Shown: in pieces, positions 17,591 to 26,713 of the stretch | How positions within the stretch are numbered: position 1 is the first letter of the stretch | How the letters are laid out: each line of letters opens with the position of its first letter | DNA from: a virus | IMG/VR virus record: IMGVR_UViG_3300037189_018651 | Location: 1-64,000 of that record | Strand: one strand, 5' to 3' | DNA length: 64,000 bases | Position numbers and translations under genes: made by a program | Notes under the pieces: model-generated | What the model was told of the DNA's origin: nothing | The model's database searches: none | What the model saw: only the letters and a program-made list of their open reading frames with translations

Positions 17591-20500
17591 GTGGAAACTA
17601 GTAGTACCCAGCAGCTAAACCGTTACTCAGCCCCTACAAGTATAGCAGGGTATACTTCTGATTTAGCTAGTCCGTTATCGTATCAAGATTGGTATGCAGC
17701 GTATCGTAATTTAATACCAGGTCAAGAATACAGACAGTATAATGACTATCTAACTAATTGGTATAAAAATAAAACAACTGATCGTGTTACTACAGCTGAT
17801 CAAATACGTCAAAATTATTTACTGTTACTAAAGCAATTACATCTTTTTATACCTAATCAAGAACTAGAAGAATGGTATAACCAGGTTAATATATATGATG
17901 AAAAAGAATTGCTGTTAGCAATTCCGTATTACGCAAAAAAATTACGCGATATTGCACTTTATTACTGTCAGTTAAGAGACAAACTCCAAAAAACAAAACT
18001 ACAGTACAACCTTGTTGGTTCAAATATAGGCTTATATCAAAATATCATCACAGATATTTTAACAAACTACACACAAAGACCAAATAGCTCAATTACAGTA
18101 CCTGCTTCAGTGTGGAATGCTATACCTCAGCTAAGTGCTATTAAAGATACAATATCTTTAACTATTGAAGATTTATATGATTTTCAAACTTATCTCGGAC
18201 AAAGCCCGACAGTATCTGTAAGTAGTTACTTTAATCTGACTGATGAAGCAACTACTAACTATTTTGCTGATTTAGGTTTATCTTTAAGCTCTAGTGAATG
18301 GATTTATAGTGCAGGTAATCTTGACTTAAGCGCTGATCCAATATACATTGATACGTTAGGTCTGAATATAGCACAAGTACAAAATTTCATTACATCAAAA
18401 TATTTAGGTGAAAATAAATATTCATCTTCTGTACCTCCAGTTTCTACGAATACCGATTATTATAGTTTATCGGTTTTAAAAGGTAATAATTTCTTCTACT
18501 GGCCAGGTAGCACATATTACGATCAAGCGTTAAACACGCCGTATTACAACCCGATACCTCTATCAAGCGCAGGACTACAAGACGCTACTGCAGGTAGTGA
18601 TATTACGACAGCAGATACAATTTTTATAAAACATGCATTAGGTATTGAAGGTGCTTGGTATAAACGCACAGACTATACAACAGGTCAAGGTACAATGAAT
18701 GCTGTGTTCAACTCTAACAGTCAAACCGTTTTTAGATATCCTTTTCCGGGTTACGGGCTGTCAGGAGAAGACGTCGAATGGACTGGTTATAGTACATCAA
18801 CAACACAAGGTTATAACTATCTTGAAGAAGTATATAAAAACGCTGTACAGCGTGCGTATTGGAGTAATACAACTTTACTCTCTTATGTAAATCCGGTTAA
18901 TATAAATGACACACAGCTTATTTACAATAACGGTAACGGTGCAGCGTATGCTAGTAAAGATTATAACGCAGCAGATAAAATAAAAGTACAAACAAAAGTA
19001 CCGGCATACACGGATAATATTTTTTCAGGAGATGTACAAGAAGCATGGCTGTACAGTATGTATAATACTGATATACCTATTGCAGGTAATAATACAGTTA
19101 GTACTGTTTTATGGCCATATCAACGAATAGTACCTACAAGTACATTTCCTACAAATATACCTAGCGATATAACTAAATCATGCTCACCAGTTAGGTTATC
19201 AGATATTAATATACGTCATGCAACTGCTTCGAATGATATAAAAACAGCTGATAAAATTTTTAAATTAGCTAACTACACAAGCGATTCTACACAGGCTACT
19301 GAGTGTGCTTGGTTATCAGGTGCTCCTTTCGACACAGGAGATGTTACAGGTTGCTATCAACCAGGTTTAAATTGCTATTTTCAAGCAGGTTTTAATACAC
19401 AGTTTATTTGGCAGGACACAACATATCCATCTGCTAATAAAGTTTTTCCATCTATAAATCATCAATCGAATTGTAGTTATATTACTTCAAACTTGACATA
19501 TCTTAGCGGTAATGCATGTACTTGCAGATCAGTTTTATTTACACCGTTCGGTCATCCTGGAGATAATTTAACTGATAATAATCAGTTAGCTGATTTTATA
19601 GCGCTTGCAAACACCGATCAGCATAATAGTTTCGATTTAAACACATGGGTAGACGACGACGGTAATGACTATACAACCAGTCCAGATTTTACTTGGTTTA
19701 GAACAAACAATACAATAGGTTGGGGAGACGGATATTGGGTAAACCCGTACTTCGGTTTTAAGCCAAACAGAGTCTATGTCTATGGCCGTGCAAATGTTTT
19801 CAATGTCGATCCTAGTAAGATAACTTTACCTGCTTTAGTCACACGCTACCCATACAGTAATAATAAAACTGTTTGGTTAAAAGGTACTAAACAGCCTGAC
19901 GGTACTTGGATTAATTCTAATTTACCGTCTGATATGATCATCAGAGCTGGAGATGTTCTACGATTTGAACGACCCGGTCTTTCTACATTTACAAAATATA
20001 CTTATCATATCGTACCATCTCAAATAACTAACAATATTAACGGTACGTCATGGATGACATATGACTATGTCGATGCAAAGCAAACCGTATATGTATCTTA
20101 CCCGTACGATAGTAATATTATTGTAAATCAGTTTATACAATGGACTGTTACAAATAACGAAACATCTGAAACAACAACATATAATAATGTCCCGAGCTTT
20201 TCATTTAGCCCTACCGTTACAGGGCATTATACAATAACATTACACGCCCTTACAGGTACGACTTATAATGCAAATGTTTCCGCTGTAACAACAACAACAA
20301 AAACTGTTAATAACGGTGTTACATCTTACAACACAACAACAGATATTGTAAATACAGTACCAAACGCACTGTTTACAAACATACCTGTATTGTCTGTTGT
20401 TTCACCATACACTAATACAACAACTCTCACGACGTATCTCGTACCAACACCAGGGTATGTTTTAAATGTACCTCTCAATGGTTGGAATTACAATACAAGT

Positions 20501-22360
20501 AACTACGATACTAATGGAAGCATAAATCAAGGTGCACGTCCTTTCTGGGCTATAGGTAACAACTCTAAAGATGCAAAAACCCAATATAAAGGTTTTATTA
20601 GTTACGGTACACCACAAAAATTCGTCGATGGCCATAACCTTATAACTCAGCCAGATATAAGCACAATAGTGCTCAGTGCAGGTAATTATATTAGGTATGA
20701 GAGAAATTATAATCAACCATTTACTTGGTCAGAGCCTTTACCGTTATCTTACTATGTAAACAGCAAAGCTTGGTGTACATTATTGTTTAATACAACTGCT
20801 ATTCCGACATTATCGGGATTATCAAAAAATATTAATACAACATTAATAACAACACCGCTAACAACACCATCAACAATGTTGTTACGCAACCATATTAATA
20901 ATCAACCCGTTGAGGTTTATTATAACTCTGTTAATAATTTTATATGGAATATTACTGCAGTACCTGAATTACTAATAAATGAGTATGCAACACCTGCTGT
21001 TAAAACCGAAATTACCGTAGCGAATCCTTGGACTAATTTAACCAATACCTTTTATCCTACTTTTGCAGTACTACCTTTTGTAGGTTCATTATCTAGTATT
21101 TCCCAATTCGGTGGCTTCTTTTGCCCTTCTAATCTAGGAGCGTCATATTACATAAACAAAGACTACACCGCTTCAATTGTAACATCATCTACAAGCTTAA
21201 CAGGCCTGTTTAATAACCCTTATATCCATATTGGAGGCAGAGGGTTAACAATGCAGGACCAGATTTCACCGTACATTATAACAGAAGAAAATAACGCTTG
21301 GTTAAAGGAACCTGTAACATCAGGCTCTGCAGCAGGTAATATTAAAAAAAGTATTACTAAAAAATATCAAAAGTTTATACCGTATCAGTCTAGTAACGAA
21401 ACAACATCATATTACGAATTAGGATTAATAACCCCTACAAGTAGAATGTCTCCCTGGGGAGGCGTAAACGACGCCGAGTGGACAGATTACTACAATAAAC
21501 CTGTAAGCTTTACAGGTCAGGTAAACGTCGATAACTGGACAAATACACAAATTTTAAAAGAAACAAATAAGCAATTAGATTGCTGGGCATCAGATATTTT
21601 TGGCAACCAGTACGGTTTATATAAAAAACTAGATGGTGTTTACCCTAGTGACCGTAATAAAGTAACTGGTGATATTTGGATAAAGAAAAATTCACGTTTT
21701 GTTTCACCGGCCTATATTGCTTTATCAAGCACCTTTAAATCGTATGAAAGTACATTTTTATATAACTACCTCACAGGTGGTATAACAAAAATTGATATAT
21801 TCTTTGATACGTTGTTAATACAAACACCAGGTGTTGTTTATCTCGAGAAACTACAATACGATTATAATAATGATATTATAACAAGTATTGCAGATAATTC
21901 TCGCCACATATCTCTCGCAACACCTATTACACCATCTATAACAAGAGAGTTAGCAACCGTACCAATTAATAACGAAAATAACTTTAAACAGCTCTACCCA
22001 TTTAGGGGTAATGCAGGTGAGACTTGGTTCCTACCTCAGGAAAAAATCATCGTGTTGTCATTTAATGACGTTAAAGATTATATTATTGCACCTGAATTAT
22101 ATCAGTATAATATTAATACTATCTCCTTAACAAAAACATTTCCAACACTACAGCAGGATTTTGATATTCTTCAAAGCTTATCATTCTTACAGATTATTTC
22201 TGTTGATCCGCCTATTATTAGTCACAATTCTGTTGCTAGAGAGTATGTACTTGCGTTCTTAGGAACGAGCATTACACACGTAAAGTACTTGTTTGAGTTA
22301 AAAATTAGCGATACCTCAACACCTACAATAATTAACTTTAACGTCTATCAGCCTACATAA
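17591..22360 (+). CDS. Giant baseplate/tail structural protein with PKD-like domain (GTG start)
   Basis: The largest protein in the window (1589 residues). It starts at GTG 17591, 12 bases after the preceding stop, with no alternative in-frame ATG nearby. The N-terminal 150 residues are helical and Tyr-rich (QEYRQYNDYLTNWYKNK, then YYAKKLRDIALYYCQLRDKLQK), suggesting an assembly or anchoring region. Residues about 840-900 look like a PKD/Ig domain (FIQWTVTNNET, then TVTGHYTITLHAL). The rest is Thr/Ser/Asn/Tyr-rich beta structure typical of baseplate peripheral or fibre proteins. By order it occupies the gp8-gp10 region of T4. No enzymatic motif was found. Confidence 0.55.
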   Translation: METSSTQQLNRYSAPTSIAGYTSDLASPLSYQDWYAAYRNLIPGQEYRQYNDYLTNWYKNKTTDRVTTADQIRQNYLLLLKQLHLFIPNQELEEWYNQVNIYDEKELLLAIPYYAKKLRDIALYYCQLRDKLQKTKLQYNLVGSNIGLYQNIITDILTNYTQRPNSSITVPASVWNAIPQLSAIKDTISLTIEDLYDFQTYLGQSPTVSVSSYFNLTDEATTNYFADLGLSLSSSEWIYSAGNLDLSADPIYIDTLGLNIAQVQNFITSKYLGENKYSSSVPPVSTNTDYYSLSVLKGNNFFYWPGSTYYDQALNTPYYNPIPLSSAGLQDATAGSDITTADTIFIKHALGIEGAWYKRTDYTTGQGTMNAVFNSNSQTVFRYPFPGYGLSGEDVEWTGYSTSTTQGYNYLEEVYKNAVQRAYWSNTTLLSYVNPVNINDTQLIYNNGNGAAYASKDYNAADKIKVQTKVPAYTDNIFSGDVQEAWLYSMYNTDIPIAGNNTVSTVLWPYQRIVPTSTFPTNIPSDITKSCSPVRLSDINIRHATASNDIKTADKIFKLANYTSDSTQATECAWLSGAPFDTGDVTGCYQPGLNCYFQAGFNTQFIWQDTTYPSANKVFPSINHQSNCSYITSNLTYLSGNACTCRSVLFTPFGHPGDNLTDNNQLADFIALANTDQHNSFDLNTWVDDDGNDYTTSPDFTWFRTNNTIGWGDGYWVNPYFGFKPNRVYVYGRANVFNVDPSKITLPALVTRYPYSNNKTVWLKGTKQPDGTWINSNLPSDMIIRAGDVLRFERPGLSTFTKYTYHIVPSQITNNINGTSWMTYDYVDAKQTVYVSYPYDSNIIVNQFIQWTVTNNETSETTTYNNVPSFSFSPTVTGHYTITLHALTGTTYNANVSAVTTTTKTVNNGVTSYNTTTDIVNTVPNALFTNIPVLSVVSPYTNTTTLTTYLVPTPGYVLNVPLNGWNYNTSNYDTNGSINQGARPFWAIGNNSKDAKTQYKGFISYGTPQKFVDGHNLITQPDISTIVLSAGNYIRYERNYNQPFTWSEPLPLSYYVNSKAWCTLLFNTTAIPTLSGLSKNINTTLITTPLTTPSTMLLRNHINNQPVEVYYNSVNNFIWNITAVPELLINEYATPAVKTEITVANPWTNLTNTFYPTFAVLPFVGSLSSISQFGGFFCPSNLGASYYINKDYTASIVTSSTSLTGLFNNPYIHIGGRGLTMQDQISPYIITEENNAWLKEPVTSGSAAGNIKKSITKKYQKFIPYQSSNETTSYYELGLITPTSRMSPWGGVNDAEWTDYYNKPVSFTGQVNVDNWTNTQILKETNKQLDCWASDIFGNQYGLYKKLDGVYPSDRNKVTGDIWIKKNSRFVSPAYIALSSTFKSYESTFLYNYLTGGITKIDIFFDTLLIQTPGVVYLEKLQYDYNNDIITSIADNSRHISLATPITPSITRELATVPINNENNFKQLYPFRGNAGETWFLPQEKIIVLSFNDVKDYIIAPELYQYNINTISLTKTFPTLQQDFDILQSLSFLQIISVDPPIISHNSVAREYVLAFLGTSITHVKYLFELKISDTSTPTIINFNVYQPT

Positions 22361-22386
22361 AACTATTTGTTTTATCAAAACTTCAA

Positions 22387-22394
22387 ATTAAATA
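22387..22394 (+). promoter_or_regulatory. Late-type promoter octamer ATTAAATA
   Basis: Lies 6 bases before the GTG start of the portal gene, in a 40-base gap. Confidence 0.5.
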
Positions 22395-22400
22395 TCTTAA

Positions 22401-24323
22401 GTGATTTACAATCAGCAAACATATAACAACGCTATCCCGGGAAGTTCTACAGGTCCTGTTCAGGATCAGGCCTATCCGTCAACATCTCTCCTAGGCGCGT
22501 TTATATCGAGACTCCCTTACGCATACCAGATCATTGATTCGATGATTCAGCGTAATCCTAAGTTTTATGACTTTAAGGGTGTAGCTCCTAAGAGAGAAGA
22601 GTTTATACAAGCACAGTCCGTCTTTTTACAAGACCCTGCAGGTGCAGGTATCGGTGATAGTTCTGCTCCAGGTAACATCTTAATTAACAAAGATTATCAG
22701 GCCTTTATCTATGCAAGTGTTGATAAAGACAAAACACGCCGCTTGCAAGATTATAGACGTATGGCTGCATACGCTGAACTTGCAGATTGTTTAGATGAAA
22801 TTTGCGATGAATGTGTTGTAAAAGACGAAAATGATATTATTGTCAACTTCCAATTAAGAGGTGAATATACAAAAGAAGTTAAAGATTTAATCGAAAAAGA
22901 ATTCCAAAAACACGTAGTTATCTATGATCTAGAAGACTCTGGTTGGGAGTATTTTAGACAGTTCTTAATTGACGGTGAACTGTTCTGGGAAAATATTATA
23001 GATAACGATAAACCTGAACTAGGTATAATTGGTTTAGTTAGCATACCATCTGAAATTATTAACCCTGTTTATTCTAACGTACAGAACGAACTTGTAAAGG
23101 GGTTCTTATTAAGAAAGACAGTCAAAGCACCCGCTTCATCAATTAATAAGAAAGACCAGGAAGAGCTTTTCTTTATGCAGAAAGCTCAGGTAACATATGT
23201 TCACTCTGGTATTTGGAATGAGTTTAAGACAATTCGTTTACCTTATATTGAGAACTCAAAACGTGCTTATCGTCAGTTATCATTACTTGAGGATTCTATT
23301 ATTATCTATCGTTTAGTTAGAGCACCTGAACGTCTTAAGTTTAAAGTATATACAGGTACAATGCCTGCACCTAAAGCAGAAGCATACGTTAAGAGATTAA
23401 TGCAGCAGTACTGGTCAAAGAAAAACTTTGACACATCTCACGGAGAAAAAGGCTCAATGACTAACGTTTACGATCCACAGTCGATGTTAGATTCATATTG
23501 GTTCCCTGTAGACGCCCAAGGAAAAGGTACAGATGTTGAAATGATGCAAGGTGGTGCTAATTTAGGTCAGTTAGATGATTTAAATTATTTCTTAAAGAAG
23601 CTTTATAACTCTCTAAAGATACCTGTAAGTAGATTCCTTGTAGCTGATTCACCATTTAAAGACGGTACTGAAATAACAAGAGATGAATTAAGATTTGCTA
23701 GATTCGTTATTCGTCTTCAGCGCCAGTTTGCCACTAGCATTAGAGATACATTTATAGCGCATCTCAAGTTAAAAGGTCTTTGGAAGCAATTTAAGTTACG
23801 TGAACGTTCAATGCATGTAGAGTTTAATATACCTACATCGTTCATGGCGATGAGAGAGCAACAGCTGCTTGATCTCAAGTTTGATAATTTCCTTAAGATT
23901 ACAGGCAACGAGTCTATATCTAAGTCATATGCTCAAAAATATTATCTAGGTTTATCTGACGATTTAATGAAAGAAAATAGAGAGTGGCAGAAGAAAGATG
24001 CCGCACTCTTATGGGAATTAACACAAATACAAACTTCAGGACCTAACTTCAGAGAGCAATTAGCAGCTCAAGCCGGTCTCGGTACAGGGGAAGAAGGAGC
24101 TGGTGGTCTACCACCTCTAACCTCTGGAGGTGGTGGTGGCGGTGGAGGTTCCGCAATACCTGAATTTGGAGGATCGTCGCCATCTCCAGGCGGTGAAGAA
24201 GGTAGTGCTAACGTAGGTACAGCTAGTCCTCCTCCTCCAGGCGCAGGAGCACCATCTGAGACTCCAGGTTTAGCACCTACACAAGGTTCTTCTCCAGCAG
24301 TAGGTTCTCCAGGAGCAGCATAA
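22401..24323 (+). CDS. 20: Portal vertex protein gp20
   Basis: A 640-residue T4-type portal that forms the dodecameric ring for DNA entry, packaging and tail attachment. Recognisable blocks include YRRMAAYAELADCLDEICDE split as YRRMAAYAEL and DCLDEICDE, the DLEDSGWEYFRQFLIDGELF region, and VPVSRF-type text near KIPVSRFLVADSPF. It also has FARFVIRLQRQFA followed by FIAHLKLKGLW. Start is GTG at 22401. The last about 100 residues are a Gly/Pro/Ser-rich disordered tail (a run of glycines near residue 575). Length is longer than T4 gp20 (524) mainly because of this tail. The gene is followed by a small virion gene. Confidence 0.93.
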   Translation: MIYNQQTYNNAIPGSSTGPVQDQAYPSTSLLGAFISRLPYAYQIIDSMIQRNPKFYDFKGVAPKREEFIQAQSVFLQDPAGAGIGDSSAPGNILINKDYQAFIYASVDKDKTRRLQDYRRMAAYAELADCLDEICDECVVKDENDIIVNFQLRGEYTKEVKDLIEKEFQKHVVIYDLEDSGWEYFRQFLIDGELFWENIIDNDKPELGIIGLVSIPSEIINPVYSNVQNELVKGFLLRKTVKAPASSINKKDQEELFFMQKAQVTYVHSGIWNEFKTIRLPYIENSKRAYRQLSLLEDSIIIYRLVRAPERLKFKVYTGTMPAPKAEAYVKRLMQQYWSKKNFDTSHGEKGSMTNVYDPQSMLDSYWFPVDAQGKGTDVEMMQGGANLGQLDDLNYFLKKLYNSLKIPVSRFLVADSPFKDGTEITRDELRFARFVIRLQRQFATSIRDTFIAHLKLKGLWKQFKLRERSMHVEFNIPTSFMAMREQQLLDLKFDNFLKITGNESISKSYAQKYYLGLSDDLMKENREWQKKDAALLWELTQIQTSGPNFREQLAAQAGLGTGEEGAGGLPPLTSGGGGGGGGSAIPEFGGSSPSPGGEEGSANVGTASPPPPGAGAPSETPGLAPTQGSSPAVGSPGAA

Positions 24324-24328
24324 TTTAG

Positions 24329-24336
24329 CTTAAATA
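24329..24336 (+). promoter_or_regulatory. Late-type promoter octamer CTTAAATA
   Basis: Six bases before the ATG at 24343. Confidence 0.45.
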
Positions 24337-24342
24337 AGCTAT

Positions 24343-24684
24343 ATGGCTTTATATAATATACCTACACACCGTCGAGGTGATACATGGGATGGTATATCTT
24401 CTATCTCTATCAGTAGAAACGATTTACCTTTTAATCTTGCTGATAAAACAGCAAAAATGCAATTAAGAGAAGATATTGACTCTCCTGTTGTATTAGAACT
24501 CTCGATTGAGAATGGTAAAATATTATACAACGATAATAATAATTCCTTACAAATACCACCACAAATTATAAACATACTACCTGGTACATACAAATATGAT
24601 TTACAAGTAACCTCTTTTGACGGTACGTTTAATAAAACATATATTGAAGGTAGTTGGACAATTATAGCTGATATTACTGAATAA
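24343..24684 (+). CDS. Small beta-sandwich virion protein
   Basis: This 113-residue protein has the pattern RRGDTWDGISSISISRN, then AKMQLRED, and ends GTYKYDLQVTS...YIEGSWTIIADIT. It resembles small beta-sandwich proteins found at the N-termini of phage receptor-binding or baseplate upper proteins (BppU/LtfC-like). It overlaps the next fibre-like gene by one base (TAATG), so the two may act together as an adaptor and a fibre. Function inferred from pattern only. Confidence 0.45.
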   Translation: MALYNIPTHRRGDTWDGISSISISRNDLPFNLADKTAKMQLREDIDSPVVLELSIENGKILYNDNNNSLQIPPQIINILPGTYKYDLQVTSFDGTFNKTYIEGSWTIIADITE

Positions 24685-25325
24685 TGAGCGACTCAATTAC
24701 AGTTGTAACAAGCGCAGTTAATGAAACTGTCACAATCGCAACAAGTGCAATTAATGAAACAATCACACTAACAGTAAGCACTGATAACGTTAATATTACA
24801 ATTAATGAAGCAGGTACCCCTACTCTTTGGGGTAATATTATTGGTAACATAAACTTACAAACCGATTTAAAAAACGCTCTAACAGCTAAAGCGCAACAAA
24901 CTGATTTATTATCTGTCTCATCTACTACAAACAGACATAATACATTATTAAATAGCAATTCAGGTAATTGGAATAGTGCTTACACTAATTTATTAACAAA
25001 CAGCGCCGCTTACCTATCATCAGTCGATCTTAGTTTTTTAAGTGTTAGTGGTAATTGGAATAGTGCTTATTCAACTGTTCGGTCTAATTCTGCTACAGCG
25101 TGGAACTATCAAGGTACAGATTTAAAATCTTTAACTTCAGGATGGGTTGGTGGTCATACAGCTTATACAAACCTAGTAACTAATAGTGCTGCTTACTTAT
25201 CTTCAGTAGATCTTAGCTTTTTAAGTGTTAGTGGTAATTGGAATACTGCTTATAGTAATTTAATTAGTAATTCAGCAGCGTTCGTATCAAGCGAATTTCT
25301 TATCATCACACCAGCTCTTGTATAG
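24684..25325 (+). CDS. Fibre-like repeat protein, apparently truncated at its 3' end
   Basis: A 213-residue Asn/Ser/Thr-rich protein. The N-terminus (1-50) is made of short beta repeats (VTSAVNETVTIATSAINETITL). From about residue 93 it carries a repeat whose core is SGNWNSAYTNLLTNSAAYLSS followed by VDLSFLSV, present in full twice and in a degraded third copy that ends FVSSEFLIITPALV. The last about 75 bases lie on the opposite strand of the alginate-lyase 3' end, and the third repeat breaks off there. No C-terminal receptor or trimerisation domain remains. It reads as a fibre shaft cut by recombination with the lyase segment. Confidence 0.5.
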   Translation: MSDSITVVTSAVNETVTIATSAINETITLTVSTDNVNITINEAGTPTLWGNIIGNINLQTDLKNALTAKAQQTDLLSVSSTTNRHNTLLNSNSGNWNSAYTNLLTNSAAYLSSVDLSFLSVSGNWNSAYSTVRSNSATAWNYQGTDLKSLTSGWVGGHTAYTNLVTNSAAYLSSVDLSFLSVSGNWNTAYSNLISNSAAFVSSEFLIITPALV

Positions 25326-26674
25326 TTTGTATCGTTTAGATAAAGTGAATTTAATTTTGCTATAACTGTACAATCTCCTTTTATAGGAAGATAGAAGAAA
25401 CTAAAGTTTTGAGTTTGCCAAATATTTGTACCACCAGCTGATAGAGTCCAAGTTTGGGAAGTGTTATTGTATGTAGCAACACCAGCTGGTGCAGATCCAC
25501 CAATATTTGCAACTGATAAACTTTTTGTAACAGATGATGTAGACGGATAAGGAACAGGTTTTCGAGTTTTAGCTGTTCTACCATCATTAGCTGACAACCT
25601 GTACATAAAGCTTGATCGTCCTTCAGGTCGTGTATCTCTATAAAGGCTTGTCCAAGGTGCAGGTAATCCTTTTCTTGTAACATAGTGACTATAAACCATG
25701 TTTAACATATCAGGAGGTTGGGGAGAACTATTTGGTGCACCTCCCCAACCAGAATAATACCCCATCTGTTGACCGTAACCAGAAAAGGGCCAGATTGTAT
25801 TTTGCCCGTAATTGTATCTACTAAACATTTCACATGTTGCAAGAATTCTATTATCAAGTTCAGAATAAACATCAACCCCTTGAGTATATAAAACTTCAGC
25901 AATCCATGCCATCAATAGTACGTGATCATAGTGGTGACCTTGATCTCTTCCTGCTTCGCCATCAAAACCAACTGACGAGTTCTCACCTATCCCGGCATTA
26001 AGATCCATTCTAAATTGCTGAACGCATTGATCAAATTTATTTCTATCATTACAAAAGATTGCTATGCCTAATGCAGCTGCAAGACAAGCTAAACCTTGAT
26101 TACCGCCACGAAGCGGGCTTGTTGAATCAATTATACCATTACCTCCTTTACCCCAAAATACAGTAAGAAAATAATTCTCCACGATTTTAGAATCCGCATC
26201 AGTCCATCCAGGCCATGTATATCTAAGAATTTCAGCTCCTCCAAATATATTCCATGATGTAAAACCAATTGCAAGATATGGTTCAGCACCGCCCATAGAA
26301 GTATTAGTAGTCGCCCATCTTATAAGAGCGTCTCGAGCGGCTTGAGCCCATGTATCATTACCTGTAAAGTACCACTGTAAAGCATACAAGTAAATAGCTA
26401 ACATTTCAGAATAAAACTGATTCAAATACGAATCAGGGTTTCTACTCCATGTAGTAGGTACTGTTTTAAATAGATAAGTTGGTGAAGCTTCATACGTAGC
26501 TGTTAATGCAGCATACCCGGTTCTCCAAGGTTCGGCTGTTAAATTAACTTTAAGCGTATTAAGCTGTTGTATGGTATGAGGAATACCTGGATGAACAAAT
26601 GAAAAATTAGAAGGCTGGGTAACAGGAGTCTGTGCTAATACGATACCGTTTTTACCTGTTAAAACGCTTGACAT
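25250..26674 (-). CDS. Alginate-lyase-type polysaccharide depolymerase
   Basis: A 474-residue protein with an Alginate_lyase (PF05426-type, PL5-like) domain at about 27-340. It has FVHPGIPHTIQQLNTLK then EPWRTGY, a helical barrel with GGNQGLACLAAALGIAIF, the RDQGHHYDH motif (probable catalytic His) and QGVDVYSELDNRIL. These enzymes cleave uronate-rich polysaccharide by beta-elimination. Residues about 415-474 start a concanavalin-like carbohydrate-binding domain (GDCTVIAKL, RAGVMIRNSL) that stops after about 60 residues, so it looks C-terminally truncated. There is no signal peptide. A late octamer precedes it, so it is probably a virion or late-expressed depolymerase for a capsule or exopolysaccharide. 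Confidence 0.82.
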   Translation of the reverse strand: MSSVLTGKNGIVLAQTPVTQPSNFSFVHPGIPHTIQQLNTLKVNLTAEPWRTGYAALTATYEASPTYLFKTVPTTWSRNPDSYLNQFYSEMLAIYLYALQWYFTGNDTWAQAARDALIRWATTNTSMGGAEPYLAIGFTSWNIFGGAEILRYTWPGWTDADSKIVENYFLTVFWGKGGNGIIDSTSPLRGGNQGLACLAAALGIAIFCNDRNKFDQCVQQFRMDLNAGIGENSSVGFDGEAGRDQGHHYDHVLLMAWIAEVLYTQGVDVYSELDNRILATCEMFSRYNYGQNTIWPFSGYGQQMGYYSGWGGAPNSSPQPPDMLNMVYSHYVTRKGLPAPWTSLYRDTRPEGRSSFMYRLSANDGRTAKTRKPVPYPSTSSVTKSLSVANIGGSAPAGVATYNNTSQTWTLSAGGTNIWQTQNFSFFYLPIKGDCTVIAKLNSLYLNDTNYTRAGVMIRNSLDTNAAELLIKLL

Positions 26675-26680
26675 GTATAA

Positions 26681-26688
26681 TATTTATC
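26681..26688 (-). promoter_or_regulatory. Late-type promoter octamer GATAAATA (minus strand)
   Basis: Six bases before the alginate-lyase ATG, back-to-back with the plus-strand octamer at 26699. Confidence 0.6.
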
Positions 26689-26698
26689 AGTGTACTGT

Positions 26699-26706
26699 AT
26701 TAAATA
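26699..26706 (+). promoter_or_regulatory. Late-type promoter octamer ATTAAATA
   Basis: Seven bases before the ATG at 26714. Confidence 0.55.
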
Positions 26707-26713
26707 ATACGTA

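Noticed and set aside
25381-25902. Additional minus-strand frames within the alginate lyase
   Set aside because: Out-of-frame shadows. The 474-aa frame contains the family motifs throughout with no frameshift.
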